DNA of 64,000 bases from Myxococcales bacterium (GCA_016191785.1 JACPVJ010000016.1:186001-250000), one strand, 5' to 3'; positions 46,066 through 55,299 are shown, counted from the stretch's first letter. Numbers and translations: made by a program. Notes: generated from the letters alone by a model not told the origin.

Positions 46066-47187
46066 ATGTCGCGAGCCGCTGGGCGCACGACTGATCCAGC
46101 ACTACGCTTGTTCAGGAATCTCGGGATGGCGAACCTCGGCTACCTCCAGGTCGTCCGCCACTGCAATCACTTCTGTGGCTTCTGCTCCAACCCGAGCACG
46201 CCGTTCGTTCACACCTTCGAGACGATGCGGGTGTTGGTCGACGACCTGGCACGGCGCGGGTACTTCGGCGTGATCCTGACCGGGGGCGAGCCCACCCTGC
46301 ACCCCGATCTCCCGAAGATCGCCGGTTACGCGCGGCAGCAAGGTCTGCACGTGCGGATGATCACCAACGGCTCACGCCTGGCCGAGCCCGACTTCGCCCG
46401 AGATCTGGCCGCGGCGGGTGTCGAGTTGGTGCACGTCTCGGTCTACAGCGTGCGGCCAGAGGTCGAGGCTCGACTCCGCGGAGTCTCGGGCACGCTCGAG
46501 CGGGCGTTCGCTGCCCTCGACTCGGCACATGCGGCGGGGCTCGAGCTCAACGTGAACTCCGTGATCAGCCGTGACAACGCCGACCACCTCGACGAGAACG
46601 TCCGATGGTTCCTCGACCATCACCCCTACGTGCGGCACTTCGTCTGGAACAACCTCGACCCATCGATGGGCCGAGCCGAGCACGACAAGGCACGATTCAC
46701 CCCGCGCCTGGCCGACCTCGAGCTGTCCCTGCATCGTGCGCTCTCGTTGCTCCAAGAGACCGGGCGGACGTTCCGCGTCGAGAAGGTCCCGCTCTGTTAC
46801 ATGGCCGACTTTGCCTGGGCGAGCACCGAAACCCGGAAGATCGTCAAGGGCGAGGAGCGCATCGTGCACTTCTTGGACGAGAAGCAGACCGTGAGGCAGA
46901 CCGCCTGGGAGCACGTCTACTCGGAGGCGTGTCAGCCGTGCACGCTTCGTTCGATCTGTGGCGGCCTCTTCGATCGCGGCGAGGGCTACGACCCTGCCGA
47001 GCTTCATCCGGTGTTCGTGTCGAGCGGCGCCATCGTGAAGCGGATCCTCGCCGAGCCCGACGACGGGGGGCCGATCGTCGACGACTCACCGCCCGACGTG
47101 CCGGTGGGTCGCATCACCGCCGAGGGCGAGCGACGCTTCGCCGCCCAGGCGCGGGCACTGGCGCGGCGCGGCCCGAAGCCCGCCTGA
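46066..47187 (+). CDS. Radical SAM protein with C-terminal Cys cluster
   Basis: 373 residues. The radical SAM motif CNHFCGFC (Cys33, Cys37, Cys40) is near the N-terminus, followed by ILTGGEPTLHPDLP and MITNGS. The C-terminal part has more Cys (PLCYMADF, EACQPCTLRSICGG), compatible with a SPASM/twitch-type second cluster. ATG 46126 is an alternative start. Such enzymes modify peptides or build cofactors; no precursor peptide or partner is adjacent, so the substrate is unknown. Confidence 0.85.
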   Translation: MSRAAGRTTDPALRLFRNLGMANLGYLQVVRHCNHFCGFCSNPSTPFVHTFETMRVLVDDLARRGYFGVILTGGEPTLHPDLPKIAGYARQQGLHVRMITNGSRLAEPDFARDLAAAGVELVHVSVYSVRPEVEARLRGVSGTLERAFAALDSAHAAGLELNVNSVISRDNADHLDENVRWFLDHHPYVRHFVWNNLDPSMGRAEHDKARFTPRLADLELSLHRALSLLQETGRTFRVEKVPLCYMADFAWASTETRKIVKGEERIVHFLDEKQTVRQTAWEHVYSEACQPCTLRSICGGLFDRGEGYDPAELHPVFVSSGAIVKRILAEPDDGGPIVDDSPPDVPVGRITAEGERRFAAQARALARRGPKPA

Positions 47188-47208
47188 GTCGAGCGGCCCC
47201 GCGCGCGC

Positions 47209-48756
47209 TCAACCCGGAGCGAGGTTCTTCACCAGATCGGCGGCCTCGTCCCGGTCCACTTCCAGCGCCTCGGCGGTCTCGAAGATCAGCTCGCGCTCGC
47301 TGGTGCGAATGATGCCGTCTGCCGCGGTGACCTGGATGGCCAGCGCCAGCGCCACTCTGCGCACGCCCGGCTCGGGCAAGCGAGCCTTCACCGCGTTCAA
47401 GCGCGCTTCGCGCCCCTGAGCGTCCAGATCGGTCTTCGCACGCGCCAAGAGCGCGTCCAGCTCGTCGTTCGAGAGGCGAGCGCTGGTTAGCGACTCGAGG
47501 CTCTTCTTGAAGTGCGCCTGCTCCTCTTCGCTGAACTCGCCGTCCGACGAGGCTGCCAGGAACATGGTCTCGATCAACGCCTCGAGCTTCGGAGGCGGGA
47601 GGTCGTGGGCGGCGGTCATGTCGAAGCGGCTCATGGCGGCGGTGACCATAGCGCGCGACCGCGGGTCTGCCAACGCCGCGGGGGGCGCGCCGCGTTCCCG
47701 CGGCCCGAAGAACGGCGCTCGCGTCAGCTCGCGGACCAGCTCGGTGGCGTAGCTGCCGGCGGGCAGGAAGAACGAGAGCACGAGCTCGCCCGCCGCCGGC
47801 GCCGACACCGTCAAGTCTCCCGGGAAGACAACGAGGTCGCGGCGCGTGCCGTCGACGAATCGCCCCAGCGCCTCGATCAGCTCCGGGGCGATGCCCGCCT
47901 CGGTGGCCGCGCGCTGCTCGAGCTCGAGCGGGAGCCCCGCCGCGCGTCGCATCTTGGGACCCGGCATCGGCCCAGTGAGGTGAAGGTCGCGGGCGACGAA
48001 GCGAGGCTGCTCGCGGGCCGGATCCTCGACCACGAACACCGACCCCGACCCGTCCAGTCGAACCACGTCGCCGGCCAGCAGCTGCCCGAGCCCGAGCTCC
48101 GACCTCGAGGTCAGGTAGCGGTTGAAGATCTCGGACTGGATCACGCTGGGGTAGAGCTTGGTGTAGAACCGACCGCGCTTCCGGTCGGCGCGCGCGCCTG
48201 TGGCGAGCCACTCGAGGGCGCGACCCAGGTTCGCGCCCCCGATGCCGAAGCGCTGCGCGCCGAAGTGGTTGGGCAGGCCGTGCTCGCGCAGCCGGGCTGC
48301 GATCGGCGCCGCCCGGTCGGCCCCACCCTCGGGGACACCGACCAGGCGAATCGTGAAGCGATTGCCCGCGAGCTGCCCGGTGCGGAGCTTGCGGGGGTGA
48401 CGCACCGACTCGACGACCCGGACCGAATCAGGGAGCTGCCAGGTGTCGGGAGCGCTCGCGCTGCCGGGCAGAGACAGCCACTGGGTGGTGATCGCGTGCT
48501 TGTCCTTCATGCCGGCGCTGCCGATGTCGCGGGCCCGAACGCCGGAGGCGCGGGCCACGATCTCGATCGCGTCTTGGGTGTTCAGCAGGCGCTTCTCGAC
48601 GCGCACCCAGAGATGCTCGCCGGTTCCCTCCGGTGGAAAGTCCAAGATCTCGTCGACGACGAAGTCTTCGGGGGCTGGGCCGATGGCACCGCCGACGGCG
48701 GGCAGCGCGGCCGCAGAGAGCGGCGGCTCGTGGACGCGATGGAGGGTCATGGTCAC
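47209..48756 (-). CDS. truD: tRNA pseudouridine(13) synthase TruD fused to TerB-like domain
   Basis: 515 residues. Residues 1-~360 are TruD: DFVVDEILDFPPEGTGEHLWVRVEK, the catalytic Asp85 in GMKDKHAITTQW, NHFGAQRFG and the TruD insertion. TruD makes pseudouridine at tRNA position 13. Residues ~375-515 are a helical TerB-like domain (ALIETMFLAASSDGEFSEEE, ALALAIQVTAADGIIRTSERE), a fold tied to tellurite resistance and envelope stress. GTG 48756 overlaps the PP2C stop (GTGA); ATG 48750 is also possible. Confidence 0.88.
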   Translation of the reverse strand: MTMTLHRVHEPPLSAAALPAVGGAIGPAPEDFVVDEILDFPPEGTGEHLWVRVEKRLLNTQDAIEIVARASGVRARDIGSAGMKDKHAITTQWLSLPGSASAPDTWQLPDSVRVVESVRHPRKLRTGQLAGNRFTIRLVGVPEGGADRAAPIAARLREHGLPNHFGAQRFGIGGANLGRALEWLATGARADRKRGRFYTKLYPSVIQSEIFNRYLTSRSELGLGQLLAGDVVRLDGSGSVFVVEDPAREQPRFVARDLHLTGPMPGPKMRRAAGLPLELEQRAATEAGIAPELIEALGRFVDGTRRDLVVFPGDLTVSAPAAGELVLSFFLPAGSYATELVRELTRAPFFGPRERGAPPAALADPRSRAMVTAAMSRFDMTAAHDLPPPKLEALIETMFLAASSDGEFSEEEQAHFKKSLESLTSARLSNDELDALLARAKTDLDAQGREARLNAVKARLPEPGVRRVALALAIQVTAADGIIRTSERELIFETAEALEVDRDEAADLVKNLAPG

Positions 48757-49712
48757 TTCCGGAGCAGGCGCTCGAGCACCGAACCGAGCTCGTCGACCTC
48801 GGCGCCCACGATCTCGTCGAGGGGCACCTCTTCGATGCCCAAGAGGAGCAGCTCGGGCCCGCTCGTCCGGTCGTCGCCGTGCAGATCGATGCTCGACCGA
48901 TCGTAGACCGGCACTGCGGCGCGACGCGGTCCGTGGCAGTCGATCACGACCGCCGTCACGTTGTCGGGCGCCCCCTCGGCCTTTGCCAGGTCAATCAGGG
49001 CGACCACGGTCTCGGCCGGCGGATCGCCCCGCCCCAGGGCACTCGCCAGGGCCTCGGGGGTGACCTCTGCCGAGAGCCCGTCGCTGCACAAGAGGAAGCG
49101 GTCGCCGTCCACGACCTGATGCGAAGCCAAGGGCACGCGCAGCCGCTCTTCCATGCCCAGGGCTCGCGTGATCGCGTGCTGCGGCAGGCTCGAGAGCACG
49201 TCATCGTCGAGGTCGGGCCGCTGCTCGATCACGTCGTTGATCATCGAGTGATCGACGGTCAGCTGCTCGAGGTTTCCCGCACGAAGCCGGTAGCACCGGC
49301 TGTCGCCGGCGTGGACGACGTGAACCAGGCTCGACCGCTTCGAGAACAAGAGCGCAACCACCGTGGTCCCCATCCCCTTCTTGCTCTTGGCGGCCCGCGC
49401 GATGTCGCTGACTGCCTTGTTCGCGCGGTGCACCGCGGTGGCCAGCCGGCGCCCGTCCACCGCGATGCCGAAGGGATCGATGTCGGGCTTCTCGCGGGCC
49501 CCGGCCTCGGACTCGGTGATGTACTTCTGCACGCTGCGCGCGGCGGCCGCCGCGGCAATGTCACCGGCGTCGTGCCCTCCGGCGCCGTCGAACACGGCAT
49601 AGAGCCCGAGATCGTCGCGCACGACCATCACGTCTTCGTTGGCCTGGCGCACGAGCCCGACGTCGCTCAGCCCGAACACTTCGAGCGTGAGGCTGGCTTC
49701 GGAAACGATCAT
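48753..49712 (-). CDS. PP2C-family Ser/Thr protein phosphatase
   Basis: 319 residues from ATG 49712. The PPM/PP2C motifs are present: SDVGLVRQANED, VFDGAGGHDAGD (metal-binding Asp), GMGTTVVALLF, HAGDSRCYRLR, LCSDGLSAEV and GAPDNVTAVVI. It removes phosphate from Ser/Thr of proteins and probably counters Hanks-type kinases. The C-terminal 60 residues are acidic. It is followed by truD (overlap) and preceded by the thioredoxin-like gene; a TATGAT hexamer sits 6 bases before its ATG. Confidence 0.92.
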   Translation of the reverse strand: MIVSEASLTLEVFGLSDVGLVRQANEDVMVVRDDLGLYAVFDGAGGHDAGDIAAAAAARSVQKYITESEAGAREKPDIDPFGIAVDGRRLATAVHRANKAVSDIARAAKSKKGMGTTVVALLFSKRSSLVHVVHAGDSRCYRLRAGNLEQLTVDHSMINDVIEQRPDLDDDVLSSLPQHAITRALGMEERLRVPLASHQVVDGDRFLLCSDGLSAEVTPEALASALGRGDPPAETVVALIDLAKAEGAPDNVTAVVIDCHGPRRAAVPVYDRSSIDLHGDDRTSGPELLLLGIEEVPLDEIVGAEVDELGSVLERLLRK

Positions 49713-49718
49713 CGTCCG

Positions 49719-49724
49719 ATCATA
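49719..49724 (-). promoter_or_regulatory. Candidate -10 element, PP2C gene
   Basis: TATGAT (five of six to consensus) on the minus strand, 6 bases before ATG 49712, lying over the end of the upstream gene. It would give the phosphatase its own leaderless transcript. Confidence 0.45.
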
Positions 49725-50379
49725 GATCAGGCGGCCCGGCGTCAGGGTCCCGAGACTCGGGTTCGGGGCGATCGGGCGAGCCCAGGAAGGGTGGGGCGTC
49801 CGGCGGCATACGAACCGCCAGCTCGACCGCCGCCGCCAGCCGCGGGCCGTGGCTCGGGGAGTACCCGACCTGGTAATCGACCAAATGGCCGTTTCGGCCG
49901 ACGACCGCCACGGCGGGAACGGTCTCGAGCGGATCGTACGCCAGCGAAAACCGCGGGAAGCTGGTGCCGCGCACCACCGGGTGCGCGAGGCTGAAGCGCT
50001 GCAAGAACCGCGGCACGCCGTCCCAGGTGTCGGCGTCATCGAGCGACACCAGCAGCACCGGAAGGTTCGGGTGGTGCGCGAGCGCCTGGCTCACCAGTGG
50101 CAGCTTCAGCTCGCACACCCGGCACCAGGTGGCGAAGAACACCACCACGAAGGGCTCTTTGCCCACCCACGCCCGGGACTCGAACCAGCGCCGGTCGGTG
50201 GAGGCGACCCGGAAGTCGGGCACGCGCTCGGCCGGCGACAACACCCGAAAAGGAGCGGACTCGGGCTCCGGCTCGGGCGGCGGTGCCCTCGCCGGCGCGC
50301 CCGCTGCCCGCGGCTCGCCAGCGGTCGCCGTGCACGCCGTGAGCCACAGCACGAGCCAAGCTAGGGCGGAGCGCACCAC
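49720..50379 (-). CDS. Thioredoxin-like (TlpA/ResA type) lipoprotein
   Basis: 219 residues, GTG start (a second GTG follows directly). Lipobox WLTAC (Cys16), Pro/Glu linker, then a thioredoxin fold: VPDFRVASTD, VVVFFATWCRVCELKLP with the redox pair Cys86/Cys89, SLDDADTWDG and the cis-Pro region TVPAVAVVGRNG. It likely reduces or oxidises disulfides in envelope proteins; many Cys-rich secreted proteins in this window are possible clients. Confidence 0.85.
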   Translation of the reverse strand: MVRSALAWLVLWLTACTATAGEPRAAGAPARAPPPEPEPESAPFRVLSPAERVPDFRVASTDRRWFESRAWVGKEPFVVVFFATWCRVCELKLPLVSQALAHHPNLPVLLVSLDDADTWDGVPRFLQRFSLAHPVVRGTSFPRFSLAYDPLETVPAVAVVGRNGHLVDYQVGYSPSHGPRLAAAVELAVRMPPDAPPFLGSPDRPEPESRDPDAGPPDL

Positions 50380-50405
50380 CTCAGCCTACCTCAGTTCGAC
50401 GGTGC

Positions 50406-50411
50406 TACGCT
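50406..50411 (+). promoter_or_regulatory. Candidate -10 element, small Cys-rich protein gene
   Basis: TACGCT, 8 bases before ATG 50420. The spacing repeats that seen at several other genes. Confidence 0.35.
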
Positions 50412-50419
50412 GGCGGCCG

Positions 50420-50701
50420 ATGTCGGCGCGTCTCAGCGGAGCCTGCCTGGCGGCGGTCGCCGTCTTCCTCTGCTTCTCTGGGTCCGCCTGCGGCGATTGC
50501 GCCGAGGGCCTTTGCGAGTGCGCCGACGGCACGACGATCCGGGTCGCTTCTGCGCCCTGCGAGTGCCGCGCGGTGTGCGAGCCGTACGGCGGCGTGTGTC
50601 GCGACGACTTCGCGGGCTGCCCGCTCGACGGCGGCGATGCGGCGACTGATGCGGGCGACGCGGAGGCGTGGCCTTGGCCCTGGGACGCGAGCGCCGGGTG
50701 A
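50420..50701 (+). CDS. Small Cys-rich lipoprotein
   Basis: 93 residues. Lipobox SGSAC (Cys24), then a compact core with nine further Cys in about 45 residues (GDCAEGLCECADG, PCECRAVCEPYGGVC, DDFAGC), probably a disulfide-stabilised knot. The tail is Asp/Ala/Trp-rich (AEAWPWPWDASAG). No family was recognised. Confidence 0.7.
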   Translation: MSARLSGACLAAVAVFLCFSGSACGDCAEGLCECADGTTIRVASAPCECRAVCEPYGGVCRDDFAGCPLDGGDAATDAGDAEAWPWPWDASAG

Positions 50702-50744
50702 GCACGAACTCGGCCCAGCGTGGCGGCATGGGGTAAGCTGCCCG

Positions 50745-51983
50745 GTGTTGTCGAGCCGCCCGAAGACCCCGGGAATCGTCCTGTCCGGCGGGGGCATGCG
50801 CGGCGCGTACGAAGCGGGCGTGGTGGCGGGCGTGATGGAGGTCCTGCGCCGCAAGCCCGAGCAGCCCCCCCTCTTCCGGGTGATGAGCGGAACCTCGGTC
50901 GGTGCGATCAACGCGGCGTTCCTGGCCGCCGCTGCCGACCGAGGCGATCACGCGGTGGAAGATCTGCTCGGCGTGTGGCGAAGTCTGCGCCTCGAGAGCC
51001 ACGCCAAGCTGCGCTTGATGGGGCTGATGCGCTGGCCCCGGCGCGTGGCCGAGCTCTTCCGCTCGGGGCCGCAGAGCATCCCGCCCGGGACCAGCCTGCT
51101 CGACACGCGTGAGCTCGAGAAGCTGGTGGAGCGCTCGATCGACTTCGCCAAGCTGCGCGACAACGTGCGCGACGGGCGCGTCCATGCGCTGCTCATCGCG
51201 GCGCTGCACGTGGTGTCGGGCCGGACGACGGTCTTCGCGGAGGTCTCCCCCCATACCCAGTACGCGCCGACCACCTCGGGCACCCGCGTCGCACGGGTCG
51301 AGCCCATCGGGATCGACCACGTCCTGGCCTCGGCGGCGATCCCGCTGCTCTTCCCCACCCGCCGGGTGGGCGAGCGGTTCTATTGCGACGGCGGGCTGCG
51401 CTTCAACACCCCGATCGCGCCGGCGATCCGCGCGGGGGCCGACCCGCTGCTCGTCATCTCGGTCAGCCATCGCGTGAGTGACGCCGAGGCCAAGGTCCGC
51501 GAGCGGGAGCACGGCGAGGTCGAAGGAATGGATCTTGGGCCGATGTTTCTGGTGGGCAAGCTCCTGAACGCGCTGCTCCTCGACCCGGTGAAGCACGACC
51601 TCACCGTGCTCGAGCGCCTCAACGGACTGGTCGAGGTGCTCGAGGGCACGCTGACGGAAGAGGAGTTTCAGCGCGTGCAAGACGTCCTGGTGAAGAGCCG
51701 GGGCGCGGGTTACCGCCGCCTGCAGACCCTGGTGTTCACGCCGTCCGAAGACATCGGGATCCTCGCGGGCGAGTACCTCCGCAGCATGCGTCGCAGCGCG
51801 GAGGTCAGCCCCGTGCTCGAGCGCTTCTTGGCCCGGGCGTCGATCGAGGGCATGAGCCAGGAAGCGGACTGGGCGAGCTACCTCTTGTTCGACGGCGGCT
51901 TCGCCGAGCGCTTGATCGATCTCGGGCTCCGGGACGCCCGCGCTCGGGCCGACGAGATCCAGGCGACCTTCGCCGGCTGCTGA
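50745..51983 (+). CDS. Patatin-like phospholipase
   Basis: 412 residues from GTG 50745 (TTG 50748 is also possible). Motifs of the patatin Ser-Asp hydrolase: oxyanion loop LSGGGMRGAYEAGV, nucleophile Ser51 in GTSVGAIN and Asp215 in YCDGGLRFNTPI. It likely hydrolyses acyl esters of phospholipids; no signal peptide is present. The C-terminal 150 residues are helical. It converges on the DUF4846 gene with no intergenic base. Confidence 0.88.
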   Translation: MLSSRPKTPGIVLSGGGMRGAYEAGVVAGVMEVLRRKPEQPPLFRVMSGTSVGAINAAFLAAAADRGDHAVEDLLGVWRSLRLESHAKLRLMGLMRWPRRVAELFRSGPQSIPPGTSLLDTRELEKLVERSIDFAKLRDNVRDGRVHALLIAALHVVSGRTTVFAEVSPHTQYAPTTSGTRVARVEPIGIDHVLASAAIPLLFPTRRVGERFYCDGGLRFNTPIAPAIRAGADPLLVISVSHRVSDAEAKVREREHGEVEGMDLGPMFLVGKLLNALLLDPVKHDLTVLERLNGLVEVLEGTLTEEEFQRVQDVLVKSRGAGYRRLQTLVFTPSEDIGILAGEYLRSMRRSAEVSPVLERFLARASIEGMSQEADWASYLLFDGGFAERLIDLGLRDARARADEIQATFAGC

Positions 51984-52970
51984 TCACTCCGTGGGCTTCG
52001 GCTTGCCCAGTCGTCGGAGCCCCTCCCAGGGGAACTCTTTGGTGTGGGGCGTGATGACGGGCTCGCCGGGCCGCAAGCTGAACCACGCCGTGGCCCTTCC
52101 GGCCTGCAACACGTGGACGCTCTGCGACGGGTTCAGCCCCTGGGCGAACAGGGCCACGATCTTGCCGTCCTCCTTCTTTGCCACGTCGAGGACGACCAAC
52201 GCGTGGCCCGGTGATCCGGTGTGCAAGAAGAAGTCGCCGGGCGCCAGGTCGGCTGGCTGCACCGGATCGGACTGCTGCGCCAGCGACGTGCTGTTCGCCC
52301 AGGTGAAGACGCCGTTCAAGTACTGGCGGAACTCGGCGTGGTCCAGCTCGGCGGGTCGACCCTTGGTCAGCCAGATCACGCTCGCGCCCTGGGTCTCGAG
52401 GCGCTCGCCCCGAGCCCAGCGCGACAGCGGCATGTCGAGGCCGGTGGCCGAGCGGTAGCTGATGTTCTTCTCCCCCTGAGCCCAGAGCCACTCGGCGTGG
52501 AGCCGGATGACCACGTCCGGGCTCTGCTGCAGATCGATCTTGCCGTAGTCGATGGCCACGACCGCGCCCAGGTACTGATCGTCTCCGGGGTGGACGATCG
52601 CGCCCTTCACGTTCTCGACCGGCGTCTTTGGCGCGGCCAGCGGCAGATGGCGCAGCCAGTGGCCGAAGGTGCCTGGCTCGACCTTCACGCGCTCGTAGCT
52701 GGGTGGGGTAGGGAAGCGCGCGAGCAGGGTGTCGACCGCGGCGGGGGCGCCCGCCGACTTGTCGTCCAGCCAGGTGTAGCGCCTCGGATCGGGGCCGGCC
52801 GGAGGCGGCGCCTCGGCCGGCGCAGCGCTGGCGCACGGCGTGGGCGCCGCGGGCACGGGTGCGGCCGACGGCTCGGCGCTCGCCGAGGCCGCCGGCTGCG
52901 GCCCCGACGGGGCAGACTTGCACGCCCACAGAAACAGCGCGCACCCCACCGCCGTCCAGCCTCGCCGCAT
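51984..52970 (-). CDS. DUF4846 lipoprotein
   Basis: 328 residues. Lipobox FLWAC (Cys17) and an Ala/Pro linker, then residues ~65-325 match DUF4846: YTWLDDKSAG, GTFGHWLRHLPL, DQYLGAVVAIDYGKIDLQQ, DVVIRLHAEWLW, PGDFFLHTGSPGHALVVLDVA. The biochemical role is not known to me; the conserved His and Asp suggest a catalytic or binding site. A TAGGAT hexamer lies 7 bases before the ATG. Confidence 0.78.
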   Translation of the reverse strand: MRRGWTAVGCALFLWACKSAPSGPQPAASASAEPSAAPVPAAPTPCASAAPAEAPPPAGPDPRRYTWLDDKSAGAPAAVDTLLARFPTPPSYERVKVEPGTFGHWLRHLPLAAPKTPVENVKGAIVHPGDDQYLGAVVAIDYGKIDLQQSPDVVIRLHAEWLWAQGEKNISYRSATGLDMPLSRWARGERLETQGASVIWLTKGRPAELDHAEFRQYLNGVFTWANSTSLAQQSDPVQPADLAPGDFFLHTGSPGHALVVLDVAKKEDGKIVALFAQGLNPSQSVHVLQAGRATAWFSLRPGEPVITPHTKEFPWEGLRRLGKPKPTE

Positions 52971-52977
52971 GGGGGCG

Positions 52978-52983
52978 ATCCTA
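52978..52983 (-). promoter_or_regulatory. Candidate -10 element, DUF4846 gene
   Basis: TAGGAT on the minus strand, 7 bases before ATG 52970. Confidence 0.35.
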
Positions 52984-53018
52984 TCGGCAGTGAGCTCTTC
53001 GAGGCGAACTCCTGACGC

Positions 53019-55286
53019 TCACTGCGGAACGACCAGGGTACAAATCTCGTTCACGCACTTGAGCTTGGCGTCGCAGCAGTCCGCGCTGGTCGCGCACTTA
53101 TCGAACTCCTTGCTGCACTGGTTCTGCTTCTTGCCGCAGGTCAAGGCGCCGGTCTGCGGATCTTGCTGGCAGTAGCCGCCGCAGCACTCGTCGCCGCTCG
53201 AGCAGGTCGAACCGTCGGCCTTGCAAGGGTCCATCACCCAGTAGCCACGAGCGTTGCCCGCGAGCAGCTCTTGCCCCGGCAGGTAGAACGCCGGGTGGCT
53301 GGGATCGGAGCCCGCCGGCGCGTTCAGGTCGATGGCCGCGACCCACAGCTTCTTGGTGGTCACGTTCGCGAACAAGTCGTGCTCGCGGGGGTCGCTGTAC
53401 CAGGGATCGATGGTCGCGACGTTGCCGTACATGCGCCGACTGAGGAACACGACCCACGCGTAGCCGCCCGAGGCGACCGGACCGACCGTCGGCTCGTAGT
53501 TCAGCACCGTGTCGTCGGCGTGGTTTCCCGGGCCCGCCGGCAGGTAAGATACGCCACTGTCCTTGCCGTTGGCGCGGTCGAGCTTGGCGGCGGTTCCGGT
53601 GGCCACGTCCGTCCACCACAGCTCGCCCTGGGCGCCGTAGCGTGTCGCGAAGAACTCGCCCGACCCGTTCGCCTTCAGCTCGGTCTGGAAGACCAGCGAC
53701 TCGCCCGACGGCAAGAAGGAAGGCCAGCCCGGCCGTTGCGTGCCGGAGTAGACCAGCTTCGGGCTCGAGAACGCCTTGCTGGTCGGGTCGAAGCTCATGC
53801 TCACCAGCTTCTTCCCGTCACCTGCGCCGATCGTCGCGTCTCCCGGACCTCCGTGGAACATGAACGCGACGCGCTTCGAGTCGTGGGAGAACGCCGGCAT
53901 GCCCGCGTGGGTCACGAAGCTCGAGAGCCCCGTGGTGGCGATGGGGTTGCCGGTGGTCATGTCGTAGAGGGCGGTCGTGGCTCCGGCGTTGGCGCCGCCG
54001 GGGAGCGGCACGGCGTTGCCGAGGCCCAGCGAGCCGTCCGGGCTCATCCCGACCCAGCCGAGCTTGTTGTTGGTGCTCGCCGGGTACGCCGTCTCGGGGT
54101 AGCCCGCGGTGAGCGCGTAGCTCGAGCTGACGGAGTAGGCGTCGCCGTGCTGGGCGATCATCCGAGTGCCGTCGCTGGCCACGGTATGGCAGACGCGACA
54201 CGCCGCGTGCCCGCCGTTGCCACCGGCCACCAGCGTGGGGTCGGTCGCGCCCGGCTTGATCGCCAGCGTCGCGCCGCCGAACATGCCGTCGCCACCCTTG
54301 GCGCCGGCGTAGTTCTTGGCCAGCTTGGTGCCGTAGGACTGGTAGTACACCGTGCCTTTGAGGCGCCCCTTGGCGATGCTCCAGGTCTGGGTCATCGGGC
54401 CGTAGGCGACCCCACCCTTCGCGACCACCATGCTCAGGGTCAGCTTGCCGCCCGCCGCCGAGAGCGTGGCCGACTCCCACGTGGCTTGCGGGATCGGGTG
54501 ACGCACGAACGGCGCGCCCGCCGCCAGCGGTTTCGGGCGGCCGAAGAAGCCCTTGTAGTCGTAGTTCGGAGCGGTCAGTTGGATGTACACGCCGTCTGCC
54601 ACCGCCATCGAGCCGGCCGCCCACTGCACCAGCGGCGACAAGAGACCGAGGGGCCACACCGTTTTGTCGTACGGGTAGAGGAGCTTCAGGCTCGCGTCGG
54701 CGGTGGGTGTCCCGAGCAAGAGCGCCTTCAGCGTCGAGTCGATCGCCCCGCCTTCGCCCTCGCCACCCACGCCACCCACGCCACCGCCGGTGGTGCCGCC
54801 GTCGGTTTGAATGCCGCCGTTCTGCTCGCACTCGAGCTTGACGGTGACCGTGGTGGTGACCTTCTGCGTGCCCACGGTCGCTTCCACCGTGACCTGTCCA
54901 CCGGCCTTGCCGGAGGCAGTGAACAAACCGTTCTTGTCGATCGTGCCGATCTCGGCCTTGTCGACCAACCACAAGGCGGCGGTCTTGGTGGCGCCGTCGT
55001 AAGCGTCGAGCTGCACCGTGGGCGGGGCGCCATCGCACTTGGCGATCAGCACCGGGTTGTCGGGTTTGATCGACGCCGAGCTCGAGGTGTCGGCGTTCAC
55101 GTCGAGGGTCAGCCCGCCGCTGCCGCTCGACGCCCCGGTGCCGCTCGCGGCCCCGGTGCCGCTGGACGCCCCGGTGCCTGAACCGCCGTTGTCGGCGGTG
55201 CCGCCGTCATCGCTGCCGCACGCTCCGGCCACGGCGCTGGCGACGACCACCCCCCAGACCCATGAAACCCAACGCATGGCCCGCAT
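53019..55286 (-). CDS. Large lipoprotein with CxxCH site, propeller-like body and Cys-knot tail
   Basis: 755 residues (ATG 55277 is an alternative). Lipobox VAGAC (Cys23), GTGASSG linker, a Big-like Ig domain (residues ~70-150), then a body with CRVCHT, a single c-type haem-binding motif, and WD/TolB-like blades (GMPAFSHDSKRVAFMFHGG, RPGWPSFLPSGESLVFQ). The last 70 residues carry 14 Cys (TCSSGDECCGGYC, CATSADCCDAKLKC), a likely knot. It may be an electron-transfer or surface-binding protein. Confidence 0.75.
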   Translation of the reverse strand: MRAMRWVSWVWGVVVASAVAGACGSDDGGTADNGGSGTGASSGTGAASGTGASSGSGGLTLDVNADTSSSASIKPDNPVLIAKCDGAPPTVQLDAYDGATKTAALWLVDKAEIGTIDKNGLFTASGKAGGQVTVEATVGTQKVTTTVTVKLECEQNGGIQTDGGTTGGGVGGVGGEGEGGAIDSTLKALLLGTPTADASLKLLYPYDKTVWPLGLLSPLVQWAAGSMAVADGVYIQLTAPNYDYKGFFGRPKPLAAGAPFVRHPIPQATWESATLSAAGGKLTLSMVVAKGGVAYGPMTQTWSIAKGRLKGTVYYQSYGTKLAKNYAGAKGGDGMFGGATLAIKPGATDPTLVAGGNGGHAACRVCHTVASDGTRMIAQHGDAYSVSSSYALTAGYPETAYPASTNNKLGWVGMSPDGSLGLGNAVPLPGGANAGATTALYDMTTGNPIATTGLSSFVTHAGMPAFSHDSKRVAFMFHGGPGDATIGAGDGKKLVSMSFDPTSKAFSSPKLVYSGTQRPGWPSFLPSGESLVFQTELKANGSGEFFATRYGAQGELWWTDVATGTAAKLDRANGKDSGVSYLPAGPGNHADDTVLNYEPTVGPVASGGYAWVVFLSRRMYGNVATIDPWYSDPREHDLFANVTTKKLWVAAIDLNAPAGSDPSHPAFYLPGQELLAGNARGYWVMDPCKADGSTCSSGDECCGGYCQQDPQTGALTCGKKQNQCSKEFDKCATSADCCDAKLKCVNEICTLVVPQ

Positions 55287-55293
55287 GACCCGG

Positions 55294-55299
55294 AGTGTA
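55294..55299 (-). promoter_or_regulatory. Candidate -10 element, CxxCH lipoprotein gene
   Basis: TACACT on the minus strand, 7 bases before ATG 55286, within GGCTACACTCCGGG, close to the elements at 6049 and 20333. Confidence 0.4.
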
